This document shows, one piece after another, positions 45,433 through 54,800 of a stretch of 64,000 nucleotides of DNA (positions are counted from its first letter, which is position 1; each line of letters starts with the position of its first letter). The notes under the pieces were generated by a model. It worked only from the letters and a program-made list of their open reading frames with translations. It was not told where the DNA came from and searched no databases. This DNA comes from Deltaproteobacteria bacterium (GTDB taxonomy: Bacteria; Myxococcota_A; UBA796; UBA2385): assembly GCA_018401435.1 (NCBI GenBank), contig JAGYJW010000010.1, forward strand, positions 1 to 64,000, written 5' to 3'. Made by a program: the position numbers and the translations under genes.

Positions 45433-46527
45433 GTGCGCCACCTCATCTTCTTGACCCTCGGCCTGATCCTGTCCAGCCTCGCGCGGGCCGACGACCGGGC
45501 CGCCTTCTTTCGGGTGGCCAGCCGCCACACTCCGGCGGCTCACCCCGAGCCCGCGTACCACTTCCAGGCCGACCTCCTGGCCGCCGAGGCCGCCTTGCTG
45601 CAGCGCTGGCCGGGTCGGGTGTCGGTGGAGCGGGTGGGCGACACGGTGCAGGGCCGCCCCATCTGGGCCTTCACGGTTCGTGATCCGGGCCACCCCGTGC
45701 ACCACAAGCTGTTGGTCTTCGCCCAGATTCACGCCCTGGAGTGGATCGGCACCGAGGTGGCCCTGGACTTTCTGGTCGAGGTGGCCGCCCACCCGCCGCC
45801 GGGAGTGGCGGTCACGGTCATTCCGGTGCTCAACGCCGATGGCCGCGCCAAGGTCGAGTTTGACCTGAAGGCCGGCGACGACGTCTACCGCCGGGGCAAC
45901 GCCCCCAATGTCGACCTCAACCGGGACTTCGCCGTCAACCGCGAGGCGACCGCCATCTGGCGGCACCTGATCCCGCGGCGCTACGCCACGTCGCCGGCCC
46001 CCCTGTCCCAGCCCGAGAGCCAGGCCATCGACGCCTTGGCCGATCGCGAGCGCTTTGACGTGGCTGTCAGCCTTCACGCCTATGGGGGCTATATCTACTA
46101 CCCCTGGGCGGGCCTGTGGGAACGGCCGCCCGATCGCGATGACTTTGAAGCGCTGGGGCGTGTTTTCGAGGCGGGCATGACCACCCGCACCTACCGCACC
46201 CAGCAGCTCTCGCGCTGGGCCTTCTTCTTTCGGGGCCATGGCATGGAGATCGACCACCTCTACGGCCAATACGGCACCCGGGCCTTCCTGGTGGAGCTGA
46301 CGCGCACCGGGCGCTCGCTTTGGCGGCCGCGCACCTGGAAGCCGCGCTTTCGGATTTACAACCCCGAAGATCCTCAGCGAGAGGTGAATCGGGCCGTGCC
46401 GGGCCTCACCGCCCTGGCCCGTCACTTGGGGGGGTTGACGCCGCCCGGGTCCGTCCTTACCGGTGCGTGTCGTGAGGCCCGGGCCCCCACGCCCGCGCGC
46501 CCACCGTCTTCAGGAGAGCCCCGATGA
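45433..46527 (+). CDS. secreted M14-family zinc carboxypeptidase-like protein
   Basis: This is a 364-residue protein. The GTG at 45433 (GGAAG upstream) gives a signal peptide RHLIFLTLGLILSSLARA. The zinc site is H-x-x-E in FAQIHALEWIGTE (about residues 99-102) with the third ligand in SLHAYGGYIYYPW (about 213); the catalytic glutamate is in LVELTRTGRS (about 288). NVDLNRDFAVN is the conserved Asn-Arg substrate motif of M14 enzymes. It probably trims peptides or peptidoglycan stems outside the cytoplasm. Its stop overlaps the ATG of the ABC ATPase gene (ATGA). Confidence 0.85.
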   Translation: MRHLIFLTLGLILSSLARADDRAAFFRVASRHTPAAHPEPAYHFQADLLAAEAALLQRWPGRVSVERVGDTVQGRPIWAFTVRDPGHPVHHKLLVFAQIHALEWIGTEVALDFLVEVAAHPPPGVAVTVIPVLNADGRAKVEFDLKAGDDVYRRGNAPNVDLNRDFAVNREATAIWRHLIPRRYATSPAPLSQPESQAIDALADRERFDVAVSLHAYGGYIYYPWAGLWERPPDRDDFEALGRVFEAGMTTRTYRTQQLSRWAFFFRGHGMEIDHLYGQYGTRAFLVELTRTGRSLWRPRTWKPRFRIYNPEDPQREVNRAVPGLTALARHLGGLTPPGSVLTGACREARAPTPARPPSSGEPR

Positions 46528-47456
46528 TCGAGGTCCAATCGCTCAGCCGATACTACGGCGTCCACCGGGCGGTGGACGACGTCAGCTTCACCGTCGGAGA
46601 GCACGCCGTGGTCGGATTTCTCGGCCTCAACGGCGCGGGAAAGACCACCACCCTCAAGGTCATCGCCGGCCTGCTGGCGGCGTCCTCGGGCACGGTGCGC
46701 ATCGACGGCGTGGACATGGCCACCGCCCCGGTCAGCTTTCGCAAGTCCATCGGCTTCCTGCCCGAGACCCCGCCCCTCTACACCGAGATGACGGTCAGTG
46801 AATTCCTCCGCTATGTCGGGCGGCTGCGGGGAATGACGGTGGCGGCAACAGAGGCGCGCATCCCCGAGGTCATCGCCAAGGCCCACCTCCAAGGCCAGGA
46901 GAACCGCGTCATCGACGAGCTGTCCCACGGCTTCCGCAAGCGTGTCGGCATCGCCCAGGTCATCATCCACAAGCCGCGCCTGGTCATCCTGGACGAGCCC
47001 ATCAGCGGGCTGGACCCCAAGCAGATCGTCGAGATGCGCGAGGTGGTCAAGGGCCTGGCCGCCGAGAGCACGGTGCTGGTCAGCTCCCACATCCTCAGCG
47101 AGGTCCAGCACACCTGCAGCCGCGTGCTGGTGCTGCACGATGGCAAGCTGGTGGCCGACGGCAGCCCCGACGCCCTGTCCAGCCGCCTGGGGGCCGCGAC
47201 CTCCATCCAGATCACCGTGTCGGGCAGCCCCGAGCAGGTCCAGACCCTGCTCAGCGCCCAGCCCGCCGTGCAGCGCTTCACCCTGGGGCGCAGCCCCCAC
47301 GGCCATGTCACCGCCGCCATCGAACTCGAAGGCGACGCCCGCGAATCGCTCGTGGCCGCCATCGTCGGCGCCGGGCTGGGCCTGCGTCGCCTCGACGACG
47401 CCCGCGACGAGCTGGAGGAGATCTTCATGGGCCTCACCAAGGGAGGTGAGGCGTGA
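46524..47456 (+). CDS. ABC transporter ATP-binding protein, GldA-like
   Basis: This is a 310-residue ATPase. Walker A is in GLNGAGKTTT, the signature is IDELSHGFRKRVG, Walker B LVILDEPISGLDPKQ and the switch His SSHILSEV. The LSHGFRKR variant and the gene order are those of the GldA-type ATPase that works with GldF/GldG. A C-terminal region (about 230-305) is a small regulatory domain. It starts in ATGA overlap with the peptidase gene and ends in GTGA overlap with the permease gene; strict coupling suggests a fixed complex. Confidence 0.9.
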   Translation: MIEVQSLSRYYGVHRAVDDVSFTVGEHAVVGFLGLNGAGKTTTLKVIAGLLAASSGTVRIDGVDMATAPVSFRKSIGFLPETPPLYTEMTVSEFLRYVGRLRGMTVAATEARIPEVIAKAHLQGQENRVIDELSHGFRKRVGIAQVIIHKPRLVILDEPISGLDPKQIVEMREVVKGLAAESTVLVSSHILSEVQHTCSRVLVLHDGKLVADGSPDALSSRLGAATSIQITVSGSPEQVQTLLSAQPAVQRFTLGRSPHGHVTAAIELEGDARESLVAAIVGAGLGLRRLDDARDELEEIFMGLTKGGEA

Positions 47457-48178
47457 GCAGCCTCGTCCTCATCGCCCGGCGCGAGCTGGCCGCCTACCTC
47501 AACACCGCCTGGGGCTGGATGATCCTGGCCGGGGTGCTGCTGATTGACGGCCTGCTCTTCAACGCCTTCGCCCTCACCAACGCCGCCCGCTATTCGGCCG
47601 ATGTGTTGGAGGACTTCTTCTTCTACTCCTCGGGCACCACCATGGTGGCCGGCGTGCTGCTCACCATGCGGCTTCTGGCCGAAGAGAAGCAGACGGGCAC
47701 CATCGTGCTGCTCGACACCGCCCCGGTCAGCGAGGCCCAGATCGTGCTGGGCAAGTTCCTGGGGGCCTGGGCCTTCCTGCTGATCATCACCGGGCTCACC
47801 CTCTACATGCCGCTGCTCATCCAGATCAACGGCAAGATCGGCTGGTCGCAGATCGGTGCCGGCTACCTGGGGCTGGCCAGCCTCGGGGCGGCGGCGGTGG
47901 CCATCGGCACCTTCGGGTCGGCCGTGGCCCGCAACCAGCTCTTTGCGGCGGCGGTGGGCGGCATCGTCCTGGTGTCCTTGCTGCTGGGCTGGCTGCTGGG
48001 GCGGGTGACCGAGGCGCCGATCAGCGAAATCATGAGTTATATCGCCCTCTTTGACAAGCACTACCAGCCCTTCATGCGGGGGCGGGTGAACACCGAGAGC
48101 CTGGTCTTCTACGGCTCGACGGTCTTCGCCTTCTTGTTGCTCGCCACCCGCGTCCTGCAGTTCCGGAGGCAGCAGTGA
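47453..48178 (+). CDS. ABC transporter permease, GldF-like
   Basis: This is a 241-residue integral membrane protein with six helices (for example WMILAGVLLIDGLLFNAFAL, AWAFLLIITGLTLYMPLLI, AVGGIVLVSLLLGWLLG). It shows the ABC-2 pattern MVAGVLLTMRLLAEEKQTGTIVLLDTAPVS, where EEKQTGT...LL.TAPV is typical of the GldF/NosY group. It starts with GTG overlapping the ATPase stop. It forms the membrane channel with the ATPase and the GldG-like protein. Confidence 0.88.
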   Translation: MSSLVLIARRELAAYLNTAWGWMILAGVLLIDGLLFNAFALTNAARYSADVLEDFFFYSSGTTMVAGVLLTMRLLAEEKQTGTIVLLDTAPVSEAQIVLGKFLGAWAFLLIITGLTLYMPLLIQINGKIGWSQIGAGYLGLASLGAAAVAIGTFGSAVARNQLFAAAVGGIVLVSLLLGWLLGRVTEAPISEIMSYIALFDKHYQPFMRGRVNTESLVFYGSTVFAFLLLATRVLQFRRQQ

Positions 48179-50076
48179 GCTCGCGAAACGCACCGCCGGC
48201 CGCGCTCTCGCGCGACCTGATCGGCGGCCTGTCCGCGGCCGCCCTGGCCTTTCTGATGGGCATGGCCCTGGTCTTTCTGGGCGAGCGCATCTTTGGGGGC
48301 GAGAGCACCTGGCGCTATGGCCTGGACGCCGTCGGCCTGCTGCTGGTGCTGGGCTCCTTGGGCCTGCGCCTCCAGGGCCTGTCCGCGGCCAGCGCCGACC
48401 AGAAGGGCCCCCACCGCCTGGGCGTGATCTTTGGTGGGCTGGCCCTGCTGTCCCTGCTTGTCTATGGCCTCGCCACCGAAGGCGTGGTGGACGCCCTGGC
48501 CTTTGCCGACGAGCAGGGCGAGGACCGCTACGAGGTGGTGATCACCGCCCTGTGGCCCATTCTGTGGCTGGCGGGCACCCTGCCCATGCTGGCGGTGGAT
48601 CGGGTGTTGGCGGCCAACCCCGTGGTGGTGGTGGCCTCGCGGGCCAAGGACGCGGCGATGGGGGCGCTGGGCTTCTCCCTGGCCCTTTCCATGCTCTTTC
48701 CGCTCAACTACCTGGCCCACCAGACCAACGAGCGCTGGGACTTCGGCTACTTCAAGACCGCCCGGCCCGGCAGCAGCACGGTGAGCATGGCGGAGGGCCT
48801 GCAAGAGCCCGTCGCCGTCTACCTCTTCTTCCCCATCAGCTCCGATGTGACCGAAGAGCTGCGCACCTACTTCGACGTGCTGGACCAGGCCGGCGGCGAG
48901 AACTTCGTGGTGTCCTATGTGGACCACGCGCTGGAGCCCGATCTCACCAAGGAGCTGAAGATCCGCTCCAACGGCTACATCGCCATCGCCCGGGGCGAAG
49001 GCGACGAACAGCAGGTCGAACGCATCAAGCTGGGCGAAGACTTCGAGTCCGCCCGCAAGAAGCTCAAGCGCCTGGACGAGGACTTCAACAAGTCCTTGAT
49101 CAAGATGGCTCGCGGCAAGCGGGTGGCCTACTTCACCGCCGGCCACGGCGAGCTGCAGTCCGATGGCGACGTGGATGTGCTGCACAAGACCAGCAACCTG
49201 CGCAAGCTGCTGCGGGCCCTGAACTACACGGTCAAGGAGCTGTCCCTGGCCGAGGGCCTGGGCAACGAGATCCCCGAAGACGCCAGCGTGGTGGTGGTGC
49301 TCGGCCCCGAGAGCGATCTGCTGCCCGAAGAGCAGGTCGCCATCGACAGCTTCCGCCAGAAGGGTGGGTCCTTGCTGGTGGCCTTGGAGCCCGGTGGCCC
49401 CGACCTCGCGACCGTGCTGTCCCCCCTGGGCCTGCGCTTCGACCCGACGGTCACCCTGGCCCATGACGCCCAGTTCATCCCGGTCACCCGCCGCATCAGC
49501 GATCGGGCCAACCTGGTGACCAACGAATACTCGACCCACGGGTCGGTCACGACCCTGTCCCGCAACAGCAGCCAGCTGGTCTTCATCACGCCGGCGGCCG
49601 GGCTGCTGGAAGAGGTGCCCGGCGGGCCCAAGGCCACGGTCACCATCAAGGCCCTGGACAAGACCTTTGGCGACCGCAACGGCGACTTCGAGTTCAACGC
49701 CGCCACCGAGGAGCGCAAGAAGTTCCCCCTGGCGGTGGCGGTCTCTGGCGCCATCAGCGTGCCCGGCGCGGACTGGGGCGATGAGCGCAGCGAGTACCGC
49801 AGCGTCGTGATGGCGGACGCCACCTGGGCCTCGGACGCGGCCCTGACCTTGGACGCCAACAAGGCCAACTTCCAATACGTCATCGACGCCATGAGCTGGC
49901 TGAGCCACGACGAGGGCATGTCGGGCACCATCGAGAGCGAAGAGGACGTCAAGATCGAGCACGCCAAAGACGAGCAGGGCTGGGTCTTCTACGGGACCGC
50001 CTTCATCCTGCCCGCGGCCTTCCTGGGCCTGGGCCTGGGCCGCCTGAGCGTGCGCCGCCGTCGGGGGAACGCATGA
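48175..50076 (+). CDS. GldG-like ABC transporter auxiliary protein
   Basis: This is a 633-residue protein with four N-terminal membrane helices (to about residue 185), a large extracytoplasmic domain (about 190-600) and a final helix VFYGTAFILPAAFLGLGLG followed by RRRRG. The soluble part matches the ABC_transp_aux domain: EPVAVYLFFPISSDVTEELRTYF, KRVAYFTAGHGELQSD and ASVVVVLGPESDLLPEEQVAIDSF, which contains the recognisable TGHGE and LLPEE motifs. In Bacteroidetes GldG supports gliding; in other phyla such operons have unknown cargo. GTGA and ATGA overlaps join it to both neighbours. Confidence 0.88.
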   Translation: MSSRNAPPAALSRDLIGGLSAAALAFLMGMALVFLGERIFGGESTWRYGLDAVGLLLVLGSLGLRLQGLSAASADQKGPHRLGVIFGGLALLSLLVYGLATEGVVDALAFADEQGEDRYEVVITALWPILWLAGTLPMLAVDRVLAANPVVVVASRAKDAAMGALGFSLALSMLFPLNYLAHQTNERWDFGYFKTARPGSSTVSMAEGLQEPVAVYLFFPISSDVTEELRTYFDVLDQAGGENFVVSYVDHALEPDLTKELKIRSNGYIAIARGEGDEQQVERIKLGEDFESARKKLKRLDEDFNKSLIKMARGKRVAYFTAGHGELQSDGDVDVLHKTSNLRKLLRALNYTVKELSLAEGLGNEIPEDASVVVVLGPESDLLPEEQVAIDSFRQKGGSLLVALEPGGPDLATVLSPLGLRFDPTVTLAHDAQFIPVTRRISDRANLVTNEYSTHGSVTTLSRNSSQLVFITPAAGLLEEVPGGPKATVTIKALDKTFGDRNGDFEFNAATEERKKFPLAVAVSGAISVPGADWGDERSEYRSVVMADATWASDAALTLDANKANFQYVIDAMSWLSHDEGMSGTIESEEDVKIEHAKDEQGWVFYGTAFILPAAFLGLGLGRLSVRRRRGNA

Positions 50077-51125
50077 GAGGAACCAGCCTGAGCGCGGCCG
50101 TCTATGGCGGCCTGCTGGCGGTGCTGCTGGGTGCCGCCTGGGTCAAGTGGACGGCCGAACCCGCCGTAGAGTTGGATGGGCAGGTGGTCCTGCTGCCCGG
50201 CGAGGCCGATGACATCGAACGCATCGTCTGGTCGGCCACCGGCAAGGACGAGGCCCTGATCGAGCGCAAGAGCGACGCGGTGGGGCCCTATTACTGGGTC
50301 ACTTACACCCGCACCAAGCCGGCTCCCAAGGACCCCGACGCGCCGCCCGCGCCGGAGCCCGTCGAGGGTGAAGACGCGCCTCCAGAAGCCCTGACCGAGC
50401 CCGAAGCCACCGTCACCGAAACCGAGATGTTCAAGGCCGGAGACAAGGGCGACGAGCTGATCAAGGCCCTCTCCCCCATGCTGGCGCTGCGGATGCTCGA
50501 CGCCGTCTCTGCCGACAAGCTCACCACCATCGGCTTGGACGACCCGCAGGAATTCCTCGAGATCGTGCGCAAGGGGCGCTCGGTCAAGCTGGAGCTGGGC
50601 GGCGAAGTCTACGGCACCCGGGACCGCTACGTCCGCAATGTCGCCACGGGCGAGATCTACCTGGTGGACGACGAGCTGCTGCGGCCGCTCAAATATGCCC
50701 GCACCCGCCTTCCCGACCGCAGCCTGTGGGCCATCCCCAGCAAGGAGCTGCGCAGCGTGGTTCTGACCGGCCCGGGCAGCTCCTTGTCCCTGGTGCAAGA
50801 GAACGCCGACGACCCCGACAAGGCCCGCTGGGTGCCCGCCGGCGATGTCGAGGTCAACGACGAGCAGCTGCAGACCTGGATGGACAAGGCCCTCAAGCTC
50901 AAGAGCAGCAGCTATGCCGGCCCCGACGAGGCGCAGTCCGGCCTGACCGAGCGCTTCGGCCTGCAGCTGCAAGGCAAGGGCGACGACGTCATCCACGTCA
51001 AGGTCTTTGAAGACGCCGAGGGCGGCTGGTGGGGCGAGAGCGAGCACACCCGGGGCAAGGTCAAGCTGCTCAAGGCCCAGACCTCGGGCCTGGCCGACGA
51101 TATCGGCGCCATCACCGGCGGTTGA
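50073..51125 (+). CDS. DUF4340 domain protein
   Basis: This is a 350-residue protein with an N-terminal membrane anchor (AAVYGGLLAVLLGAAWVKW) and a soluble domain of DUF4340 type: DDIERIVWSATG, LRMLDAVSADKLTTIGLDDP, SVKLELGGEVYGTRDRYVR, YLVDDELLRPLKYARTRLPDRSL. DUF4340 proteins usually follow GldG-like genes, as here (ATGA overlap), and are presumed to be part of the same envelope complex. A Pro/Glu-rich insertion (PAPKDPDAPPAPEPVEGED) at about 85-105 is likely a flexible loop. Confidence 0.85.
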   Translation: MRGTSLSAAVYGGLLAVLLGAAWVKWTAEPAVELDGQVVLLPGEADDIERIVWSATGKDEALIERKSDAVGPYYWVTYTRTKPAPKDPDAPPAPEPVEGEDAPPEALTEPEATVTETEMFKAGDKGDELIKALSPMLALRMLDAVSADKLTTIGLDDPQEFLEIVRKGRSVKLELGGEVYGTRDRYVRNVATGEIYLVDDELLRPLKYARTRLPDRSLWAIPSKELRSVVLTGPGSSLSLVQENADDPDKARWVPAGDVEVNDEQLQTWMDKALKLKSSSYAGPDEAQSGLTERFGLQLQGKGDDVIHVKVFEDAEGGWWGESEHTRGKVKLLKAQTSGLADDIGAITGG

Positions 51126-51157
51126 CCCTGTCGGGCAGCCTCGGGCATGCTCCCGCC

Positions 51158-51652
51158 ATGGCCTCTGCGCGCCAGGACCCGGTGGTGGAGTGGTATCGGC
51201 CGCGGCTGCTGGGGCGCCTGCTGCTGGCGTGGCTGGGTGCCAGCAGCTTGCTGGGGGCGGGCTCCATCGGGGTGGCCCTGGCCCTGGACGGCAGCGGCCG
51301 CGTGCCCGAAAGCTGGCGTATTCCCTCGCTGATTGTCGGGGTTGCTGGCACGGTGCTGGGGGCGGTGGGCGGCATCTTCGGCATCGTGCGCCTGATCAGC
51401 CAGGACGACCGCTACCTGCTGGTGCGCCGCTCGGGCATCGAGGTGGCCGATGGGGGGCCCGCGCCCACGGTGGTGCCCTGGGCGCGCCTGACCGCCGCCA
51501 CGGTGGACCAGCGCTGCATCGTCCTCGGCCGGGAGGGCGAGGAGCCGCTGCGCATCGGCGCCACCTACCAGGGCATCAGCCGCCAGCGCCTGGCCGAGCG
51601 CCTGCTGGAGCTGCGTCGCCAGGCCCTGCTGGGCACCCTGCGGTCGCCGTGA
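51158..51652 (+). CDS. membrane protein with PH-like domain
   Basis: This is a 164-residue protein. Two membrane helices (LLLAWLGASSLLGAGSIGVALAL; IPSLIVGVAGTVLGAVGGIFGIV) are followed by a compact beta-rich domain with RYLLVRRSGIEV, VVPWARLTAATVD and CIVLGREGEEPLRIG ending in a helix with LAERLLELR, the layout of small bacterial PH-like (YdbT/YcxB-type) domains. The ATG at 51158 is the first in frame, 33 bases after the DUF4340 gene; no strong ribosome binding site. It may be the last gene of the ABC operon. Confidence 0.6.
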   Translation: MASARQDPVVEWYRPRLLGRLLLAWLGASSLLGAGSIGVALALDGSGRVPESWRIPSLIVGVAGTVLGAVGGIFGIVRLISQDDRYLLVRRSGIEVADGGPAPTVVPWARLTAATVDQRCIVLGREGEEPLRIGATYQGISRQRLAERLLELRRQALLGTLRSP

Positions 51653-51781
51653 TTGCCCCGCTGATCGCCGCAGGGTCGATCCAGCAGCCGATCGCGGAGG
51701 TGACGCCTTGCACCCGGCCTCTTAGGGGGCGGCGCGCCCCCGTGGACCCAGCGGCGGCGCCCCGGGCCCACCGGCCGGGGG

Positions 51782-51787
51782 TAGGAT
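51782..51787 (+). promoter_or_regulatory. candidate -10 element (TAGGAT) for kinase gene
   Basis: TAGGAT lies 18 bases before the GTG start at 51806, with AGGAGG between. A GC hairpin (51725-51741, 7-bp stem) lies upstream without a T tract, so the 150-base gap holds regulatory rather than coding sequence. Confidence 0.35.
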
Positions 51788-51805
51788 GGGCCGGCAGGAG
51801 GCAGG

Positions 51806-54800
51806 GTGAGCGACGGCGGCGATCAGGATGCCTCGATCGACATGGGGGGAGAGCGCCTCGAGCCCGGCATGCGGGTGGGTCCCTATGTCTACGCCCGACC
51901 CATCGCGGCCGGCGGCATGGCCCATGTCCTGCTGGCCCATGACCCCAGCGGTCAGCCGGTGGCCCTCAAGGTGCTCAAGGCCAACCGCATCGGCAGCGGG
52001 CTCATGCGCTTCCGGCGCGAATTCCGCGCGTTATCCCGCTTGCGCCACGACAATGTGATCCGGGTGGACGCCTATGGCGACATCCACGACCACCCCTATA
52101 TCGCCATGGAATATGTCGAGGGTGAGGACCTGCACCAGGTCATCCGCAACATGTCCACGCTGTCGGGGGTCGTGCGCTTTGCCCGCGTAGAGCAGATTCT
52201 CACCGATATGGCGCGGGCGCTGACCTATATCCACAAGCGGGGGCTGGTCCACCGGGACCTCAAGCCCAGCAACATCTTGATCACCCCTGATGGGGTGGCC
52301 AAGCTCACCGACTTCGGCATCGTCAAGGATCTCGACCCCTCGGCGGATCCCTTCGTGTCCACCACCCTGGTGGGCACCTGGGCCTATGCCAGCCCCGAAC
52401 AGATCTCGGGCGCCCCCATCGACCACCGCTCCGACCTCTACAGCCTGGGCGTCCTGCTCTACGCCATGCTCACCGGGCGGCGGCCCTTCGTGGCCGGGGA
52501 TATGGGCGGCTACCTCGAACAGCACCGCAACAAAGAGCCCCTGGCCCCCAGCGAGCTCGACGCCGAGGTGCCTCCGCACCTCGAAGAGATCTGCCTGCGG
52601 CTGCTGCGCAAGGCCCCCCGCGACCGCTACCAGGGCGCCCGCGAGATCCTGCAGCGGCTGGACCAGGAGGTGCCCGGCCGCAAGCTGGACGAGGCGGGGG
52701 CCGTATCAGATGGCCCCGGCCCCGATACCGACGAGCAGCTGTGGGAGCCGCCCCTGGTGGGCCGTGAAGACGAGCTGTCCGTCTTGCAGGACACCATCAG
52801 CGCCCTCACCCGGGGGGCCGGCGGCGTGCTGCTGATCGAGGGCCCCGAAGGCAGCGGCCGCAGCCGCCTGTACCGGGCCTCCTTGCGCCACGCCCGCACC
52901 ATCGGCATCCCGGTCTATTCGGCCCGAATGACGGCCCGGGACGCCGGCTTCGAGACCCTGCTCCGCATCGGAAACGACGTCAGCCGCGAGCTGGGCGCCC
53001 GCACCCCCCGCGAGCTGGGCGCCTCTCTGCGCTCCTTCGCCGAGGACCGGGGCAAAGTGGCCGGCGACCTGCGCTACCAGCTCTATGACTCGATCCGGTC
53101 GGCCCTGGCCCTGCTGTTGCAAGACGGCCCGCAGATCCTCGCGGTAGACGATCTGCAGCACGCCCCGCCGCCCTTGCTGGGCCTGATCGCCTACCTGGGG
53201 CGCTCCTTGTTGGAGCGGGACCAGTCGCCCCTGCTGATCCTCGCCACCATCCAAGATGGCGGCGCAGCGCCCGATCTCGCCGGGATCCGCTCGGGTTCCG
53301 AGCTGGGCGTGACCCCCAGCCGCCTGCACCTCGCGCCCCTGACCCGCAGCCAGGTCGAGATGCTGGTGCAAGACCTTTTGGGCAGCAGCCGAGAGACGCC
53401 GGGGCTGGCCGCCCGCCTGCACCAGGAGACGGGGGGGAACCCGCTCTTCGTGACGGAGTTCCTGCGCTCCCTGGTGCAGCGCCGCACCGGCGGCCTCGAC
53501 CCCAGCATGGCAGCCCCCGACGACGACACCGCCATGGTGCCGATGCTGGACGAGCAGGACACCGAGGTGCTCAGCGCCGGAGACCTGGCCATCCCCGACG
53601 GCGTGCGCCAGGTGCTGGGCGCTCGGCTCAAGCAGCTCAGCCCGGCCGAACGCGAGATCATCGCCGTGCTGGCCGCCAATGGCCGCGAAATGGACCTCGA
53701 CCTGCTGCTGGATGTGGTGCTGGGAGAGGGCGGGGCCCGGGATCTGGTGGACCCCACCCGCCTCGCCACCGAGGTGGCCGGTCAGATCGACCCCGACGCC
53801 AGCCTGGGCGATGGCGGCGCCGAAGACGAGGTGCTGGACCTCATCGAGACCCTGCAGGACCGCGACATCCTGGTGGAGCGCCGGGCCGGCTTGCAGAGCC
53901 TCGTGGACTTCAGTCATGGGCGCCTGGGGGAGGTGGTCTACCGAGAGCTGACCGCCGCCCGCAAGGCCGATCTGCACCGGCGCATCGGCGCGGCCTTGGA
54001 GGTGCGCGAGGCCGGGAACCCGCTGGCTGCCGAGGTCATGGCCGAGCATTTCCGCCTCGCCGGCGACGCGGGCATGGCCTACCACCACCTGGCGCGGGCG
54101 GCCCTGGGCCTGTGGGAGCGCAGCCTGCTGGGCGAGGCCTGGAAGCTCGCAGAGCGCGCCCGCTCCCTCGAATTCAAGGCCCGCCGCGACCTTTCGGTGG
54201 CCGACTACGATCGCTGCCGCATCAACGTGCTGCGCGTGCGGGCCGACGCCTTGAACAACCGGGGCGAGTGGGTGGAGGCCCGCGAGGTGCTCAGCGCCTT
54301 GCGGGGGGCGGCCCTGGTGGCCAATGACGACCGCCTCGCCGACCAGGCCGGCCTGGACCTGGGTGAGGTGCTCCGGCGCATGGGGCGGCCCGATGAGGGC
54401 GAAGAATTCGTCCAGGCCGTGCTCAGCCACGCCCGCACCACCGGCGATCGCCCCACCATCATCGACGCCCTGCTCCGACTGGCCCGCTTCGCCTTTGCCG
54501 ATGGCGACCTCGACCGCTGCGAGGGCTTCGCCAGCCAGGGCCTGGTGGCCGCATCGGGCCCCAACCTCGAAGCCAGCCGCGCCGAGATGCTCATCGCCCT
54601 GTCGGCCACCCAGGCCAGCCGCGGCGAGCTGGCCGCCGCCACCAGCGGCCTGACCGAGGCCGAAGGCATCTTGCGCGGCCTGCGAAACAAGCGCGCGAAT
54701 GCAGTGGTGTTGGGCAATCTCGCCGAACTGCTCACCTGGCATGGCAGCTTTGCCGACGCCATCAAGCGGTCGACCGACGGGCTCAGCCAGGCCGCCGATG

